Of a DNA stretch of 64,000 bases, positions 18,703 through 28,263 are shown in pieces. The notes under the pieces were generated by a model. The model was not told where the DNA came from and made no database searches. It worked only from the letters and a program-made list of their open reading frames with translations. Made by a program: the position numbers and the translations under genes. Origin of the DNA: Cognataquiflexum rubidum (GTDB lineage: Bacteria > Bacteroidota > Bacteroidia > Cytophagales > Cyclobacteriaceae); contig NZ_JAKZAL010000020.1 of NCBI RefSeq assembly GCF_022538115.1, positions 1 to 64,000 on the forward strand, in the 5' to 3' direction. Each line of letters starts with the position of its first letter. The stretch's first letter is position 1.

Positions 18703-18723
18703 GAATTGCTTTAACTTGCGGTA

Positions 18724-19305
18724 ATGAGTAAAGAAGATAAAAAAGACGCAAAGGAAAAAATAATTTTGGGGATTGACCCCGGCACCAATGTGATGGGCTA
18801 TGGTTTGATCCTGATTGAAGGTAAAAAGTACAGTCTACTGCAGTTTGGTGTCATCCATCTCAAAAAGTATGTCGGGCATGAATTGAAGCTGAAAAAGATA
18901 TTTGAGAGAGTCACAGGTATCATTGATGAATTTCATCCTGACACGGTGGCTTTAGAAGCGCCATTCTATGGCGAAAACGTCCAATCCATGCTCAAACTAG
19001 GCCGCGCGCAGGGCGTCGCCATGGCAGCAGCTTTGGCGAGGGATATTCCGATTACGGAGTATTCTCCCAAAAAAGTCAAGCAATCTGTCACCGGAAATGG
19101 AAATGCTTCCAAAATCCAAGTGGCAGAAATGCTCAAAACCCTTCTCAAAATAGAAGAAATCCCAAAGCTTCTTGATGCGACTGATGCGCTTGCAGTAGCC
19201 CTCTGCCATCATTTTCACGATGGAAGGCTGCAGACAAGAGGCCGGACGGCAGGATGGAAATCATTTCTGGAAGACAACCCTAACAGGGTAAAAAGTCCAA
19301 AATGA
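18724..19305 (+). CDS. ruvC: Crossover junction endodeoxyribonuclease RuvC
   Basis: This Holliday-junction resolvase works with RuvAB in recombination. Motifs: ILGIDPGTNVMGYG with the first catalytic Asp (about 16-29), ALEAPFYG with the catalytic Glu (about 78), and the C-terminal pair DATDALAVALCHH (about 145-157) with the last Asp residues. 193 aa, normal with a short basic N-terminal extension (MSKEDKKDAKEK). ruvA and ruvB are not in the window. Confidence 0.96.
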   Translation: MSKEDKKDAKEKIILGIDPGTNVMGYGLILIEGKKYSLLQFGVIHLKKYVGHELKLKKIFERVTGIIDEFHPDTVALEAPFYGENVQSMLKLGRAQGVAMAAALARDIPITEYSPKKVKQSVTGNGNASKIQVAEMLKTLLKIEEIPKLLDATDALAVALCHHFHDGRLQTRGRTAGWKSFLEDNPNRVKSPK

Positions 19306-19403
19306 AGTTTTCTATCTTACTTTAGGTTGACGTTTTCTGATAAACCACATATCCATTGAATGTCTGATCTGACATTTCTTTCGGTATACCAAATATTCCA
19401 AAG

Positions 19404-19967
19404 ATGGAAGCCATCCTCAATATCCTTCAAAAATTTTCAAACATCCCACAAGAATCCTTGGAGCGGTTTGTCGGGAAACTTCACGAAAAAAGCATTCCCA
19501 AAGGAGAAACATTGATCCGGGAAGGGGAAGTTTGCAATCAGCTTTCATTCATCAACAAAGGATTTGTCAGGAGTTTTTATTTTAAGGATAAAAAGGACAT
19601 CACTATCAGCTTCAGCATGACGGGTGAGTTCATCGCATCCATGTCCAGCTTTATTTCCCAAAAGCCTTCTTACGAAACCATCGAAGCCCTCGAACATTGC
19701 TACCTGTACCAAATCAGCTACCAAGACTTAATGGATTTGTTTGAAAAAGACAGTCATTTGGAGCATTTGTACCGGCTGATTCTGGAGCAATATTACGTTG
19801 CTTTAGAAGAGCACCTCATTTTTTCAAAGTTCAAAACCGCCAAAGAGCGCTACCTTGAATTGATAGAAACCAAACCTCTTATCATCCAAAAAGCAGCAGT
19901 CGGTCAGGTTGCTTCTTACCTCGATATGAGCCTGGAAACGCTGAGCAGAATCCGGTCAAGCATCTGA
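19404..19967 (+). CDS. Crp/Fnr family transcriptional regulator
   Basis: The 187-aa protein has an N-terminal cyclic-nucleotide-binding fold (about 25-125; IPKGETLIREGEVCNQLSFINKGFVRSF). The linker helix leads to a C-terminal helix-turn-helix ending YLDMSLETLSRIRSSI, which supplies the recognition helix. No Cys ligands for an Fe-S cluster are present. It lies 126 bp upstream of the beta-helix/cytochrome pair on the same strand and may regulate it. The C-terminus is short for the family but complete. Confidence 0.87.
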   Translation: MEAILNILQKFSNIPQESLERFVGKLHEKSIPKGETLIREGEVCNQLSFINKGFVRSFYFKDKKDITISFSMTGEFIASMSSFISQKPSYETIEALEHCYLYQISYQDLMDLFEKDSHLEHLYRLILEQYYVALEEHLIFSKFKTAKERYLELIETKPLIIQKAAVGQVASYLDMSLETLSRIRSSI

Positions 19968-20093
19968 TTTTTTGATTTTTATCAATAGCCTTCCCTCACA
20001 ATAAATTGTAATTTTGAAAATTATCAAAATTGGTAAAGCGTATTTTCTCTTTATCCAATTCAAATTTCTTTCCAAAAAACCCCAAAATCTACT

Positions 20094-21395
20094 ATGAAAG
20101 ATCTCAGTCGATACATTCCCTTTTTTGCTTTGGTATTTTTGTACCCTGTACTATTTTCTTGCAACAGCAGCACGACGGAGAGCACTTTTGATTCCTCCAA
20201 ATTAAGAATAGCCACCCAGGAAGAAATCGAGAAAGTCATCGAGCAGTTTGTACTTGCAGAAGACAGTACTGTCATTGAAATACCTGCGGGATTCTATGCC
20301 TTGAAAACCCAACTGATCCTTGACAACAAAAACCACATTACCATCAAAGGGGCGGGACTGACCGAAACTGTGCTTTCCTTCCAGGACCTTAAGGCCGGAG
20401 GTGAAGGTGTCAAATTGGTAGGCAACAATATCACCATCCAAGACCTGAGTGTCGAAGATGCACCCGGTGACGGCATCAAATCACAGCATTGCGACGGGAT
20501 TACCTTCCGAAAAGTCAATGTCACCTGGACCAATGGCGACAAATCCAAAAACGGCACTTATGCCATCTATCCTGTCCAATGTAAAAATGTCCTGATCGAC
20601 GAGTGCATCGCTTCCCATTCCAAAGATGCCGGGATTTATGTCGGCCAATCTGAAAACATCATTGTCCGGAATTCTCTAGCCTTTGGCAATGTGGCGGGAA
20701 TCGAAATCGAAAACTCTGACAATGCCGAAGTTTACGGAAATACAGTCAGGGACAATTCAGGAGGGATTTTGGTATTCAATCTTCCCGGTCTTCCAAAGTC
20801 CGATGGGCGGGGCACAAAAATCTACAACAACGAAATCCTCCACAACAACCATAAAAATTTTGCCACTGCGCTGAGTGAGGATCCCAACGGAAATACTGTG
20901 ACGATGATTCCTCCCGGTTCGGGCATCGTCATTTTGGCTGCCAAAGAAGTGGAAATATTTGACAACAGAATCCACAAAAACAAAACAGTGGGACTCGCCA
21001 TTGCCAACTACCACGTCACAGGATTCCCGATGGATGCCCCAAATTGGTCTCCTTTTACCTCAAATGTTTTTGTACATGACAATGACTACCAAAGAACCTG
21101 GCATTTCCCTGATTTCACCAAGGAATTTGGGCAGCTGATTTCAGTGTACAATGCCCATGGATTTGCAAGAACTCAGGACATCATCTATGATGGATTTTGG
21201 GACAAGACCATATCAGACAATATCCAATCAAATCCCATGAAAATCTGTATCAGGGAAAAGGAAATGGAAAAGATGCATTTTACGCTTTTTGATCTGTGGG
21301 AAGGTGAGGACAATATCAAATCATCCAAGGATTATGCACCTTTCAATTGTGAAGTTCAGGTCAAAACGGATGTCAGTGCCATTGCGAATCTTTAA
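20094..21395 (+). CDS. Parallel beta-helix lipoprotein
   Basis: The 433-aa lipoprotein has a signal peptide with lipobox LFSC (Cys about 23). The mature part is built of short repeats of the right-handed beta-helix type (e.g. NITIQDLSVEDAPGDGI, NVLIDECIASHSKDAGIYV, NIIVRNSLAFGNVAGIEI). It matches the protein type that is regularly paired with an SO_2930/HNE_0200-type diheme cytochrome, and here that cytochrome gene follows after 3 bases. The substrate is unknown; the beta-helix suggests polysaccharide or surface binding. Confidence 0.8.
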   Translation: MKDLSRYIPFFALVFLYPVLFSCNSSTTESTFDSSKLRIATQEEIEKVIEQFVLAEDSTVIEIPAGFYALKTQLILDNKNHITIKGAGLTETVLSFQDLKAGGEGVKLVGNNITIQDLSVEDAPGDGIKSQHCDGITFRKVNVTWTNGDKSKNGTYAIYPVQCKNVLIDECIASHSKDAGIYVGQSENIIVRNSLAFGNVAGIEIENSDNAEVYGNTVRDNSGGILVFNLPGLPKSDGRGTKIYNNEILHNNHKNFATALSEDPNGNTVTMIPPGSGIVILAAKEVEIFDNRIHKNKTVGLAIANYHVTGFPMDAPNWSPFTSNVFVHDNDYQRTWHFPDFTKEFGQLISVYNAHGFARTQDIIYDGFWDKTISDNIQSNPMKICIREKEMEKMHFTLFDLWEGEDNIKSSKDYAPFNCEVQVKTDVSAIANL

Positions 21396-21398
21396 GTT

Positions 21399-22526
21399 AT
21401 GAAATCGTATAAAAAGTACTTTTCGATTAACCTGGCTTTAGGCCTACTGCTTTTGGTTTTTTCCTGTGAAAAAAAACAGACAGAAACCAAAATCAGCAAG
21501 GTCGAAATCTCAGAAATAGAAGCGCCTTTGGTCGAGACTGCTTCTCTGGATTTCAGTCAGATTCCTTTCAAAAACCTGTCGGATTATGGCTTCTTCAAGG
21601 GAAAACTGAAGTCCCTTGATCCTGATGACGGAGTGCTTTTGTATGAACCTGCTTCTTCCCTGTTTACTGATTATGCACACAAGTCAAGGTTTATCTGGAT
21701 GCCTGAAGGTACTGCTGCTAGCATCCGGGAAGATGACGAAGGCAGCATGGATTTTCCTGACAATACGGTCATCATCAAGAACTTCTATTATCCTGCCGAC
21801 TTCAGAAAACCTGAAGCGGAAAAAAGAATCGTAGAAACCCGCCTGATGGTAAAAAGAAACGGGGTTTGGGATGCCTTCCCATACGTTTGGAAAGAAGACC
21901 AAAGCGATGCAACCTATAAAGTCGTAGGAGCAGAAATCGAGGTGGCGTGGACTGACCTTCATGGGAAAGAGCAAGTCATTAATTACATCGTGCCCAACAA
22001 AAACCAATGCAAAAGCTGCCACAATGAGAAAGAGCAACTTGTTCCTATCGGTGTCAAAGCCAAGCACCTCAACCATGAAATCAGATTTGCCGAAGGAGAA
22101 AAAAACCAACTCATAAAATGGCAAGAAATGGGATACCTCTCGGATCTGAATGATCAAACAACTTATCCAGCCATGGTGGATTACAACATTCCTTCCCATT
22201 CCTTAGAACTCCGCGCAAAAGCTTATCTAGACATCAACTGCGGACATTGCCACCGGGCGGATGGACCCGCAAGCACTTCAGGTTTGTTTTTGACTTATGA
22301 GGAAACCGATCCTTTGAAATTGGGGATCAGCAAAACCCCTGTTGCGGCAGGCTTCGGTGCCGGGACATTCAAATACGATATCGTACCCGGGCAGGCAGAC
22401 CAATCCATCCTGACTTACCGTATGTCCACCAATCAGGTGGGTGCCGCAATGCCCGAAATCGGAAGGGTTACTGTCCACAATGAAGGTTTGGAATTAATCA
22501 GGGAGTGGATCAATGGGATGAAATGA
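21399..22526 (+). CDS. Diheme c-type cytochrome lipoprotein (SO_2930/HNE_0200-like)
   Basis: The 375-aa lipoprotein (lipobox LVFSC) carries two heme-binding motifs, CKSCH at about 204 and CGHCH at about 281. The late Met-containing segment (YRMSTNQVGAAMPEIG) could give an axial ligand. It is the standard partner of the beta-helix lipoprotein just upstream, so they form a two-gene unit exported to the periplasm or outer membrane. The electron donor or acceptor is unknown. Confidence in the family is high, in function low. Confidence 0.85.
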   Translation: MKSYKKYFSINLALGLLLLVFSCEKKQTETKISKVEISEIEAPLVETASLDFSQIPFKNLSDYGFFKGKLKSLDPDDGVLLYEPASSLFTDYAHKSRFIWMPEGTAASIREDDEGSMDFPDNTVIIKNFYYPADFRKPEAEKRIVETRLMVKRNGVWDAFPYVWKEDQSDATYKVVGAEIEVAWTDLHGKEQVINYIVPNKNQCKSCHNEKEQLVPIGVKAKHLNHEIRFAEGEKNQLIKWQEMGYLSDLNDQTTYPAMVDYNIPSHSLELRAKAYLDINCGHCHRADGPASTSGLFLTYEETDPLKLGISKTPVAAGFGAGTFKYDIVPGQADQSILTYRMSTNQVGAAMPEIGRVTVHNEGLELIREWINGMK

Positions 22527-22590
22527 AATAGTACCCTCAATAAATATTTGACTTAACTTGTTTGTAGCGACCATTTATCTAGGTGCAATA

Positions 22591-22624
22591 GGATATTAAT
22601 GGATATTGGATATTAATTGATATT
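22591..22624. repeat. GATATT-rich short repeat
   Basis: Several near-copies of GGATATTAAT / GGATATTG / TTGATATT stand in a row between the cytochrome gene and the 64-aa gene. The same motif pattern (GATATTGGATATT) recurs at 58012-58043 behind sucD. Confidence 0.6.
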
Positions 22625-22726
22625 GTGCTGTTAACCAACCGTTTGAAAGGCTTTGATAGCCAACCCATCAATCCATAAAAACTTATTGAGAAAAATCTTC
22701 TTTAAGAATCAAAACAGCCAAAATAC

Positions 22727-22921
22727 GTGGAAGAAAAAATAAAGGAGCTTAAAATGCGGTATAGAACCGCTTCCAAAAATGAACAGGCCCTAATTGATCA
22801 AGAAATGGAAAATTTAGCTTTAGAAAATCCTGTAGCATTTTCCAAAGCAATGTTGGAGGATATGGAGAAAACCATCAATGAAGCAAAAGAACTCCACAAA
22901 CAAAAAGGCCGAATCGATTGA
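22727..22921 (+). CDS. Small charged helical protein
   Basis: A 64-aa Glu/Lys-rich protein, entirely helical by composition, with no membrane segment and no family recognised. The start is a GTG (22727); an ATG ten codons in (22754) is the alternative. Its last codons and stop lie inside the stem of the terminator at 22903, which fits a real, short, monocistronic gene. It could also be a chance frame, but the length and codon use look protein-like. Confidence 0.55.
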   Translation: MEEKIKELKMRYRTASKNEQALIDQEMENLALENPVAFSKAMLEDMEKTINEAKELHKQKGRID

Positions 22922-22932
22922 TTCGGCCTTTT
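22903..22932. terminator. Bidirectional terminator
   Basis: Perfect 13-bp stem AAAAGGCCGAATC / GATTCGGCCTTTT with a 4-base loop. It is shared by the 64-aa gene (+) and the convergent M1 peptidase gene (-, stop at 22938). Confidence 0.9.
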
Positions 22933-22937
22933 GATTT

Positions 22938-24908
22938 TTAATCCTTATAAACCCCACTAGGCCATTTGTCATTGGCTACATTGATATCTGTGATCACTTT
23001 GTCAGGATCAATTTCAACACCGACAACTTTTTTATCTACTTTCAGCAGGTGACTCCATTGGTTTCCTTTGAACCAGATTTCTACAGGTAGCATTCTTCTT
23101 TCCTTTTGACCGTCATCGTAGGTGATTTCCAAAAGTACCGGCATCGGCATTTCGCCTAGATTGGAAAGAGAAACCAAATAATTGGCTCCGTAAGGCTGCA
23201 CGCTATTGATGGCGAGGTCAATGTTGGCATTGCTGTAGAACCAACCTTTCCAGAACCAATCCAGGTTTTCACCTGCAACGTTTTCCATGTGGTTGAAGAA
23301 ATCCGTGGGCTGTGGATGCTTGTATGCCCAGGTTTTGATATAAGACCTTAAGGCATTGTCAAAACGCTCCGGCCCTAGAACATATTCCCTCAACATGATC
23401 AAACCCAAGGCCGGTTTCATGTAGGCGACCATGCCAAGGTTATTGGATTGGGTTCTGTCAGCATGCGTGGCGATCGGTTCGCGGTCTTTGTTGGTCAGCC
23501 AACCAAGGTATCTTCTGGTTTGGATTAGGGAGTTGGTATACTCTCCATTATTGAATTCCAGGAAACTGTAATAATTGATGAAAGTATTGAATCCCTCATC
23601 CATCCATGCATGTCTTCTTTCGTTTGTTCCTACTACCATTGGGAACCAATTGTGTCCAAACTCGTGGTCAGTTACTCCCCAAAGTCCTGCACCTTTGGAT
23701 CGCCAACTACAGAAGTTGACTCCCGGATATTCCATGCCGTTGATTTCTGCGGCCACATTGACGGCAACCGGATAAGGGTATTCATACCATTTTTTGGAAT
23801 AATGCTCCACAGAAGCTTTGCTATATTCTGTAGACCTTCCCCAAGCTTCCTGACCGTCACTTTCTTTTGGATAGACAGATTGCGCCATGGCTTTCTTCCC
23901 ACTTGGCAAGTTGATCCTAGCTGCATCCCAGATAAATGCTTTGGAAGAGGAAAAAGCCACATCTCTTGCATTGTTGATTTTGAAATGCCAAGTCATGGTT
24001 CCTTCCTGTTTTGGACGATGATTGGCATAATCTGTCACTTCTTCAGGACTGATGAGGTACACACGCTCATCACTTTGAGCAGCTTTATTCATCCTGTTCT
24101 GCTGCTCTTTGGTAAGCACTTGGGTAGGATTGAGCAATTCCCCTGAAGCAACAACAATGTGGTCAAAAGGTACAGTAACCTTATATTCAAAATCCCCATA
24201 ACCAAGGTAAAACTCGCCTGCACCAAGGTAGGGATCTGTATTCCAACCTGTCACATCGTCGAATACTGCGACTTTGGGATACCATTGCGCCATGGCGTAG
24301 ATCGTACCGTCTTTGACCTTGAGGCGGCCCATGCGGTCCATTCCTTTTTCAGGAATTTTGTATTCGAAGTCCATAGAAACAGTCGCCTTTCCACCATTGG
24401 CTGGAATGGGCTCTGCAAAAAACACCTGCATCCTCGTGTCGCTGATCAGGTGTTTCTCCGAAACAGGTCTGTTTTTCCCGACGACTTGGGCTTTGAGGTT
24501 TTCGATTTTATAGCCGCCATCCACATCACCATTGTAGCGGTTGCCCTGTACAGGAGTGGTCAGTTGTCCCCTTGAGTCTGCGGTAAACCTGTTTTGCTCT
24601 AGGTAAAGCCATACAAAATCCAGATTCTCAGGGCTGTTGTTTTTGTAGGTGATGGTGATTTTTCCTTTTAGGGTATGGTTGGTTTCGTCCAAAGCCACGT
24701 CAATCAGATAATCGGCACCGTTTTGCCAGTACATCGGACCGGGCTTACCGGAAGCAGTCCGATAGGCTGTACCTTGTCTATACCCAAATTCGGTAAATGC
24801 CCCGTCTCTGTTGTCTGTGACTACTTGGGCCCGAATATCCTGTCCAAAAACCAATGCAATAACAAATGCAAAAATTTTTACACTTTTAATTCTTATCATA
24901 AATTCCAA
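22938..24908 (-). CDS. M1 family metallopeptidase
   Basis: The 656-aa exported zinc aminopeptidase has an N-terminal signal sequence (about 5-26). The gluzincin motif is HEFGH at about 415, followed by the third zinc ligand Glu in WMDEGFN about 18 residues on. An acidic/aromatic exopeptidase motif (NGMEYPG, GAMEN-like) precedes it. It removes N-terminal residues from peptides, probably in the periplasm. It stands alone between the bidirectional terminator and the divergent TonB receptor. Confidence 0.92.
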   Translation of the reverse strand: MEFMIRIKSVKIFAFVIALVFGQDIRAQVVTDNRDGAFTEFGYRQGTAYRTASGKPGPMYWQNGADYLIDVALDETNHTLKGKITITYKNNSPENLDFVWLYLEQNRFTADSRGQLTTPVQGNRYNGDVDGGYKIENLKAQVVGKNRPVSEKHLISDTRMQVFFAEPIPANGGKATVSMDFEYKIPEKGMDRMGRLKVKDGTIYAMAQWYPKVAVFDDVTGWNTDPYLGAGEFYLGYGDFEYKVTVPFDHIVVASGELLNPTQVLTKEQQNRMNKAAQSDERVYLISPEEVTDYANHRPKQEGTMTWHFKINNARDVAFSSSKAFIWDAARINLPSGKKAMAQSVYPKESDGQEAWGRSTEYSKASVEHYSKKWYEYPYPVAVNVAAEINGMEYPGVNFCSWRSKGAGLWGVTDHEFGHNWFPMVVGTNERRHAWMDEGFNTFINYYSFLEFNNGEYTNSLIQTRRYLGWLTNKDREPIATHADRTQSNNLGMVAYMKPALGLIMLREYVLGPERFDNALRSYIKTWAYKHPQPTDFFNHMENVAGENLDWFWKGWFYSNANIDLAINSVQPYGANYLVSLSNLGEMPMPVLLEITYDDGQKERRMLPVEIWFKGNQWSHLLKVDKKVVGVEIDPDKVITDINVANDKWPSGVYKD

Positions 24909-25066
24909 CTATTTAATATTTCGGCTAAAATACAGAATAGGATCAGAAGAAAAAATTCATTTTTAAGCTCCCAAATCCTAAATAACCAAAAATTCACGCA
25001 AAAAGGGAAATTTGGAAATCGAAATAAATCATGGGTACTTTGCCTGCTCAAAAACCACGGCTATTC

Positions 25067-26908
25067 ATGCGAATTAGATTTACTATTTTGGGTTTGTTAC
25101 TTTCATTTGGCATTGCGAAAGCCTCTCAGGATACCACGACTTTGGATTTGGGCGAAGTAACCATCATGGAAAACAGGATGGAAATCCCTTTCAACAAAGT
25201 TTCCAGAAACATTACCGTCATCAACAGGAAGGCTATAGAAACCACTCCTGCGAGAAGTTTACAAGAGGTTCTTTCATTTACCCCGGGGGTCGATGTAAGA
25301 CAAAGGGGAGTCAGCGGCGTGCAGGCAGATATCGGGATCCGAGGCGGAAATTTTGAGCAGACACTGATGCTGATCAACGGCATCAAACTCACCGATCCGC
25401 AGACCGGGCACCATATGGTCAATATTCCTGTTCCCCTACAAGCCATCCAAAGGGTAGAGGTGCTGAAAGGCCCGGGGTCGAGGATTTTTGGACAAAATGC
25501 CTTTGCAGGTGCTGTCAATGTCATCACCACGCTTTCAGATAAAAAAAGTCTCAATATCCAGGGATTTGGAGGTGATTTTGGAATGCGTGGGGGAAGTATT
25601 GTTTCTTCCCTTCCTGTCGGAAAATACAAACAAACCATCTCCGCTTCCCATGATGCTTCAGACGGACATTGGTACAATTCAGATTTTAAAGTAACCAACC
25701 TGTTCTATGAATCGGGATTTGACATCAATGACCGAAATGAAATCCGGGCCATGGCAGGATATTCCGATCGGGACTTTGGGGCAAATGGCTTCTACACCAA
25801 TTCCTTTCCCGACCAATGGGAAAGCGTTCAGACTTTTCTTGCTGCCCTGAGTTATACTTACAGATTTGACAAACTCTATTTTCAGACACGCGGATATTGG
25901 AGAAGGAATGACGATGAGTTCAGACTCAAGAGAAATGAACCCGCTTTCTACACGAATCTACATACCTCAGATGTTTTTGCATTGGAGCTGAATGGCACCT
26001 ATACTTCCAAAATCGGAACCACGGGGTTTGGGATTGAAGGCAGGGAAGAGAAAATCGAGAGCACAAACCTTGGCAACAGAAGCCGGACTTTTGCGGGAAT
26101 CTTTGCCGAACACAGGATTGAATTCGCCGAGAAATTTGACTTCCGGGCGGGACTTTATTCCAATTACTACAACGAATACAAATGGAAGCATTTTCCCGGA
26201 GCGGAAATCGGCTATCAGGTCAATGCCTTTTCCAGGCTTTATTCCAATTATGGAATCAGCTTCCGGATTCCGTCTTTTACCGAATTGTATTATGAAGATC
26301 CAAGCAACCAAAGCAATCCTAACCTCTTGCCCGAAGAAGCTGAAAACTTTGAAATCGGCTGGAAATTCAGCAAAAGCAGGTTGCGGACTGAGTTGGTGTT
26401 TTTTCACAGATTCACTCAAAACCTGATCGACTGGAACAGAGAACCAAGCGAAACCCAACCCAACCGCAACAAGTGGACACCACAAAATATCTCTGAAGTG
26501 CGGTTTAACGGTGTCGAGACATCTATCCAATACCTTGCTGACTTGGGAGGCGAAAATGCCAAAATCAAGGAATTGATGTTCAGCTACAACTATATCAATG
26601 CCGACCTCAATCAAGCCCAAGGCGTCGAATCGCGTTATGCATTGAATTCGCTAAGACATCAAGTGATCGGCGGCATTCAGGCGGAGTTTGTGAAGCGTGC
26701 CGAACTCACCATCAAGGGAAGGTATATTGAAAGGATGGCTTTAGAACCATATTTTCTATTGGATGCGAGATTGGATTACAACAGGTTGAAAAAATTCGGA
26801 CTTTTTCTGGAAGCCTCCAACATCACCGATGCCGATTATGTCGAAGCAGGATTTGTGCAGATGCCTGGAAGATGGTTTAAGGCCGGGTTTATGATTAATC
26901 TGGATTGA
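25067..26908 (+). CDS. TonB-dependent outer-membrane receptor
   Basis: A 613-aa BtuB/FepA-like receptor. Signal peptide (MRIRFTILGLLLSFGIAKA), then the TonB-box region and plug domain (about 35-150: SLQEVLSFTPGVDVRQRG, ADIGIRGGNFEQTLMLING, VEVLKGPGSRIFGQNAFAGAVNVIT), then a 22-strand-type barrel. It takes up a large substrate (siderophore, vitamin or similar) with energy from an Exb-type complex such as that at 9-12 kb. The start at 25067 was chosen because the signal peptide begins there; 25031 is the longer option. No carboxypeptidase-like N-terminal domain, so it is not SusC-like. Confidence 0.92.
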   Translation: MRIRFTILGLLLSFGIAKASQDTTTLDLGEVTIMENRMEIPFNKVSRNITVINRKAIETTPARSLQEVLSFTPGVDVRQRGVSGVQADIGIRGGNFEQTLMLINGIKLTDPQTGHHMVNIPVPLQAIQRVEVLKGPGSRIFGQNAFAGAVNVITTLSDKKSLNIQGFGGDFGMRGGSIVSSLPVGKYKQTISASHDASDGHWYNSDFKVTNLFYESGFDINDRNEIRAMAGYSDRDFGANGFYTNSFPDQWESVQTFLAALSYTYRFDKLYFQTRGYWRRNDDEFRLKRNEPAFYTNLHTSDVFALELNGTYTSKIGTTGFGIEGREEKIESTNLGNRSRTFAGIFAEHRIEFAEKFDFRAGLYSNYYNEYKWKHFPGAEIGYQVNAFSRLYSNYGISFRIPSFTELYYEDPSNQSNPNLLPEEAENFEIGWKFSKSRLRTELVFFHRFTQNLIDWNREPSETQPNRNKWTPQNISEVRFNGVETSIQYLADLGGENAKIKELMFSYNYINADLNQAQGVESRYALNSLRHQVIGGIQAEFVKRAELTIKGRYIERMALEPYFLLDARLDYNRLKKFGLFLEASNITDADYVEAGFVQMPGRWFKAGFMINLD

Positions 26909-26962
26909 AAAATTAAGTGGTTTACCATTTCTTTGCCAGAAACCCAATATTCCTTGAAAAGC

Positions 26963-26996
26963 AGGACGGAAGACCGAAGTCGGAAGACCGAAGTAC
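26963..26996. repeat. GGAAGACCGAAGT short repeat
   Basis: Alternating GACGGAAG / ACCGAAGT / CGGAAGACC units directly repeated. Same motif family as the 12235-12435 repeat. Intergenic, after the TonB receptor. Confidence 0.6.
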
Positions 26997-27130
26997 CGGA
27001 CATTTAAGTTTCATACCAAGTATTATTTTGTGTTTCCCCTTATTGATATCAATGCAAACAGAAGTAAAAACAACTATGTATTTCGAAAAAATCCTATAAT
27101 TTAAAAGGATAGAAATAATTTTTTAAACAT

Positions 27131-27152
27131 AAAAAAAGCCTCGTTTGAGGCT
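27131..27152 (-). terminator. Terminator hairpin, copy 1
   Basis: Minus strand AGCCTC, loop AAAC, GAGGCT, then seven T. Identical hairpins stand at 27491-27512 and 27833-27854, each four bases behind a tRNA-type 3' end. This copy ends the whole array. Confidence 0.85.
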
Positions 27153-27155
27153 ATG

Positions 27156-27238
27156 TGGGAGTTGAGGGATTCGTCCGCGATAGCTATCGGGACCCCGACC
27201 CTTCCGATTATAAATCGGAGTGCTCTGAACCGGCTGAG

Positions 27239-27241
<3 letters not shown>
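27156..27241 (-). pseudogene. Broken tRNA copy 1 (T arm split by palindrome)
   Basis: The 3' acceptor (AACTCCC) and D-arm sequence (TAGCTCAGCCGGTTCAGAGC) match tRNA-Val. The 5' acceptor strand is missing, replaced by the end of the GIY-YIG ORF. The anticodon arm is a different hairpin, TCCGAT-TTATA-ATCGGA, which would place UAU in the loop. The T loop holds an inserted near-palindrome containing CGATAGCTATCG. It cannot fold as a functional tRNA. Confidence 0.8.
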
Positions 27242-27932
<691 letters not shown>

Positions 27933-27957
27933 AATAAATATTCTTTTGATTCGGACC

Positions 27958-28012
27958 ATTGACCCTTCCGATTTAAGATCGGAATGCTCTGAACCAGCTG
28001 AGCTAAACTCCC
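27958..28012 (-). pseudogene. Truncated tRNA copy 3 with UUA in anticodon loop
   Basis: The 5' acceptor and D arm are identical to tRNA-Val (GGGAGTTTAGCTCAGCTGG). The anticodon arm is the hairpin TTCCGAT-CTTAA-ATCGGAA, which would show UUA (complementary to the UAA stop codon) if read as a 7-base loop. The T arm and 3' acceptor are missing, so it is almost certainly not a working tRNA. It lies between the two intact tRNA-Val genes. Confidence 0.8.
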
Positions 28013-28038
28013 AATAAATGAGGTTTTAATAATAATTG

Positions 28039-28113
28039 TGGGAGTTGAGGGATTCGAACCCCCGACCCTCTGCTTGTAAGGCAGATGCTCTGAACCAGCT
28101 GAGCTAAACTCCC
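28039..28113 (-). tRNA. tRNA-Val (anticodon TAC), copy 1
   Basis: Complete cloverleaf identical to the copy at 27858. First gene behind the promoter at 28143-28173. No terminator follows; transcription runs into the truncated tRNA copy and the second tRNA-Val. Confidence 0.95.
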
Positions 28114-28142
28114 GAAATAACCTTTGTTATTGAAACGGTTTG

Positions 28143-28173
28143 CAAAGGTAGATTTAATTTGATTTGGTACAAA
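28143..28173 (-). promoter_or_regulatory. tRNA-Val array promoter
   Basis: Minus strand TTTG (28170-28173), 19-bp spacer, TACCTTTG (28143-28150), followed by GCAAACC. Perfect Bacteroidota consensus, the same -7 box as the rRNA promoter. Confidence 0.8.
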
Positions 28174-28183
28174 TTATAAAATG

Positions 28184-28230
28184 AAAAAAAATCCCATATT
28201 TCAATAATCACTTGAAAATGAAGGGATTTT
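28184..28230 (-). terminator. Probable terminator of the aldehyde dehydrogenase gene's strand neighbour
   Basis: On the minus strand AAAATCCC and GGGATTTT pair across a loop that has its own inner stem (TTTCAA/TTGAAA), followed by eight T. It lies 34 bp behind the ALDH stop. Confidence 0.6.
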
Positions 28231-28263
28231 ATTCCATGATCATTCCTGATTTTTTCTCGCTTA

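Noticed and set aside
23610-24146. 178-codon plus-strand frame opposite the M1 peptidase gene
   Set aside because: Antisense to the well-supported peptidase and without a recognisable domain.
25126-26620. Long minus-strand open frames (190 and 217 codons) opposite the TonB receptor gene
   Set aside because: They lie antisense to a clearly recognised receptor gene and their translations show no known domain; they follow from the codon bias of the sense gene.
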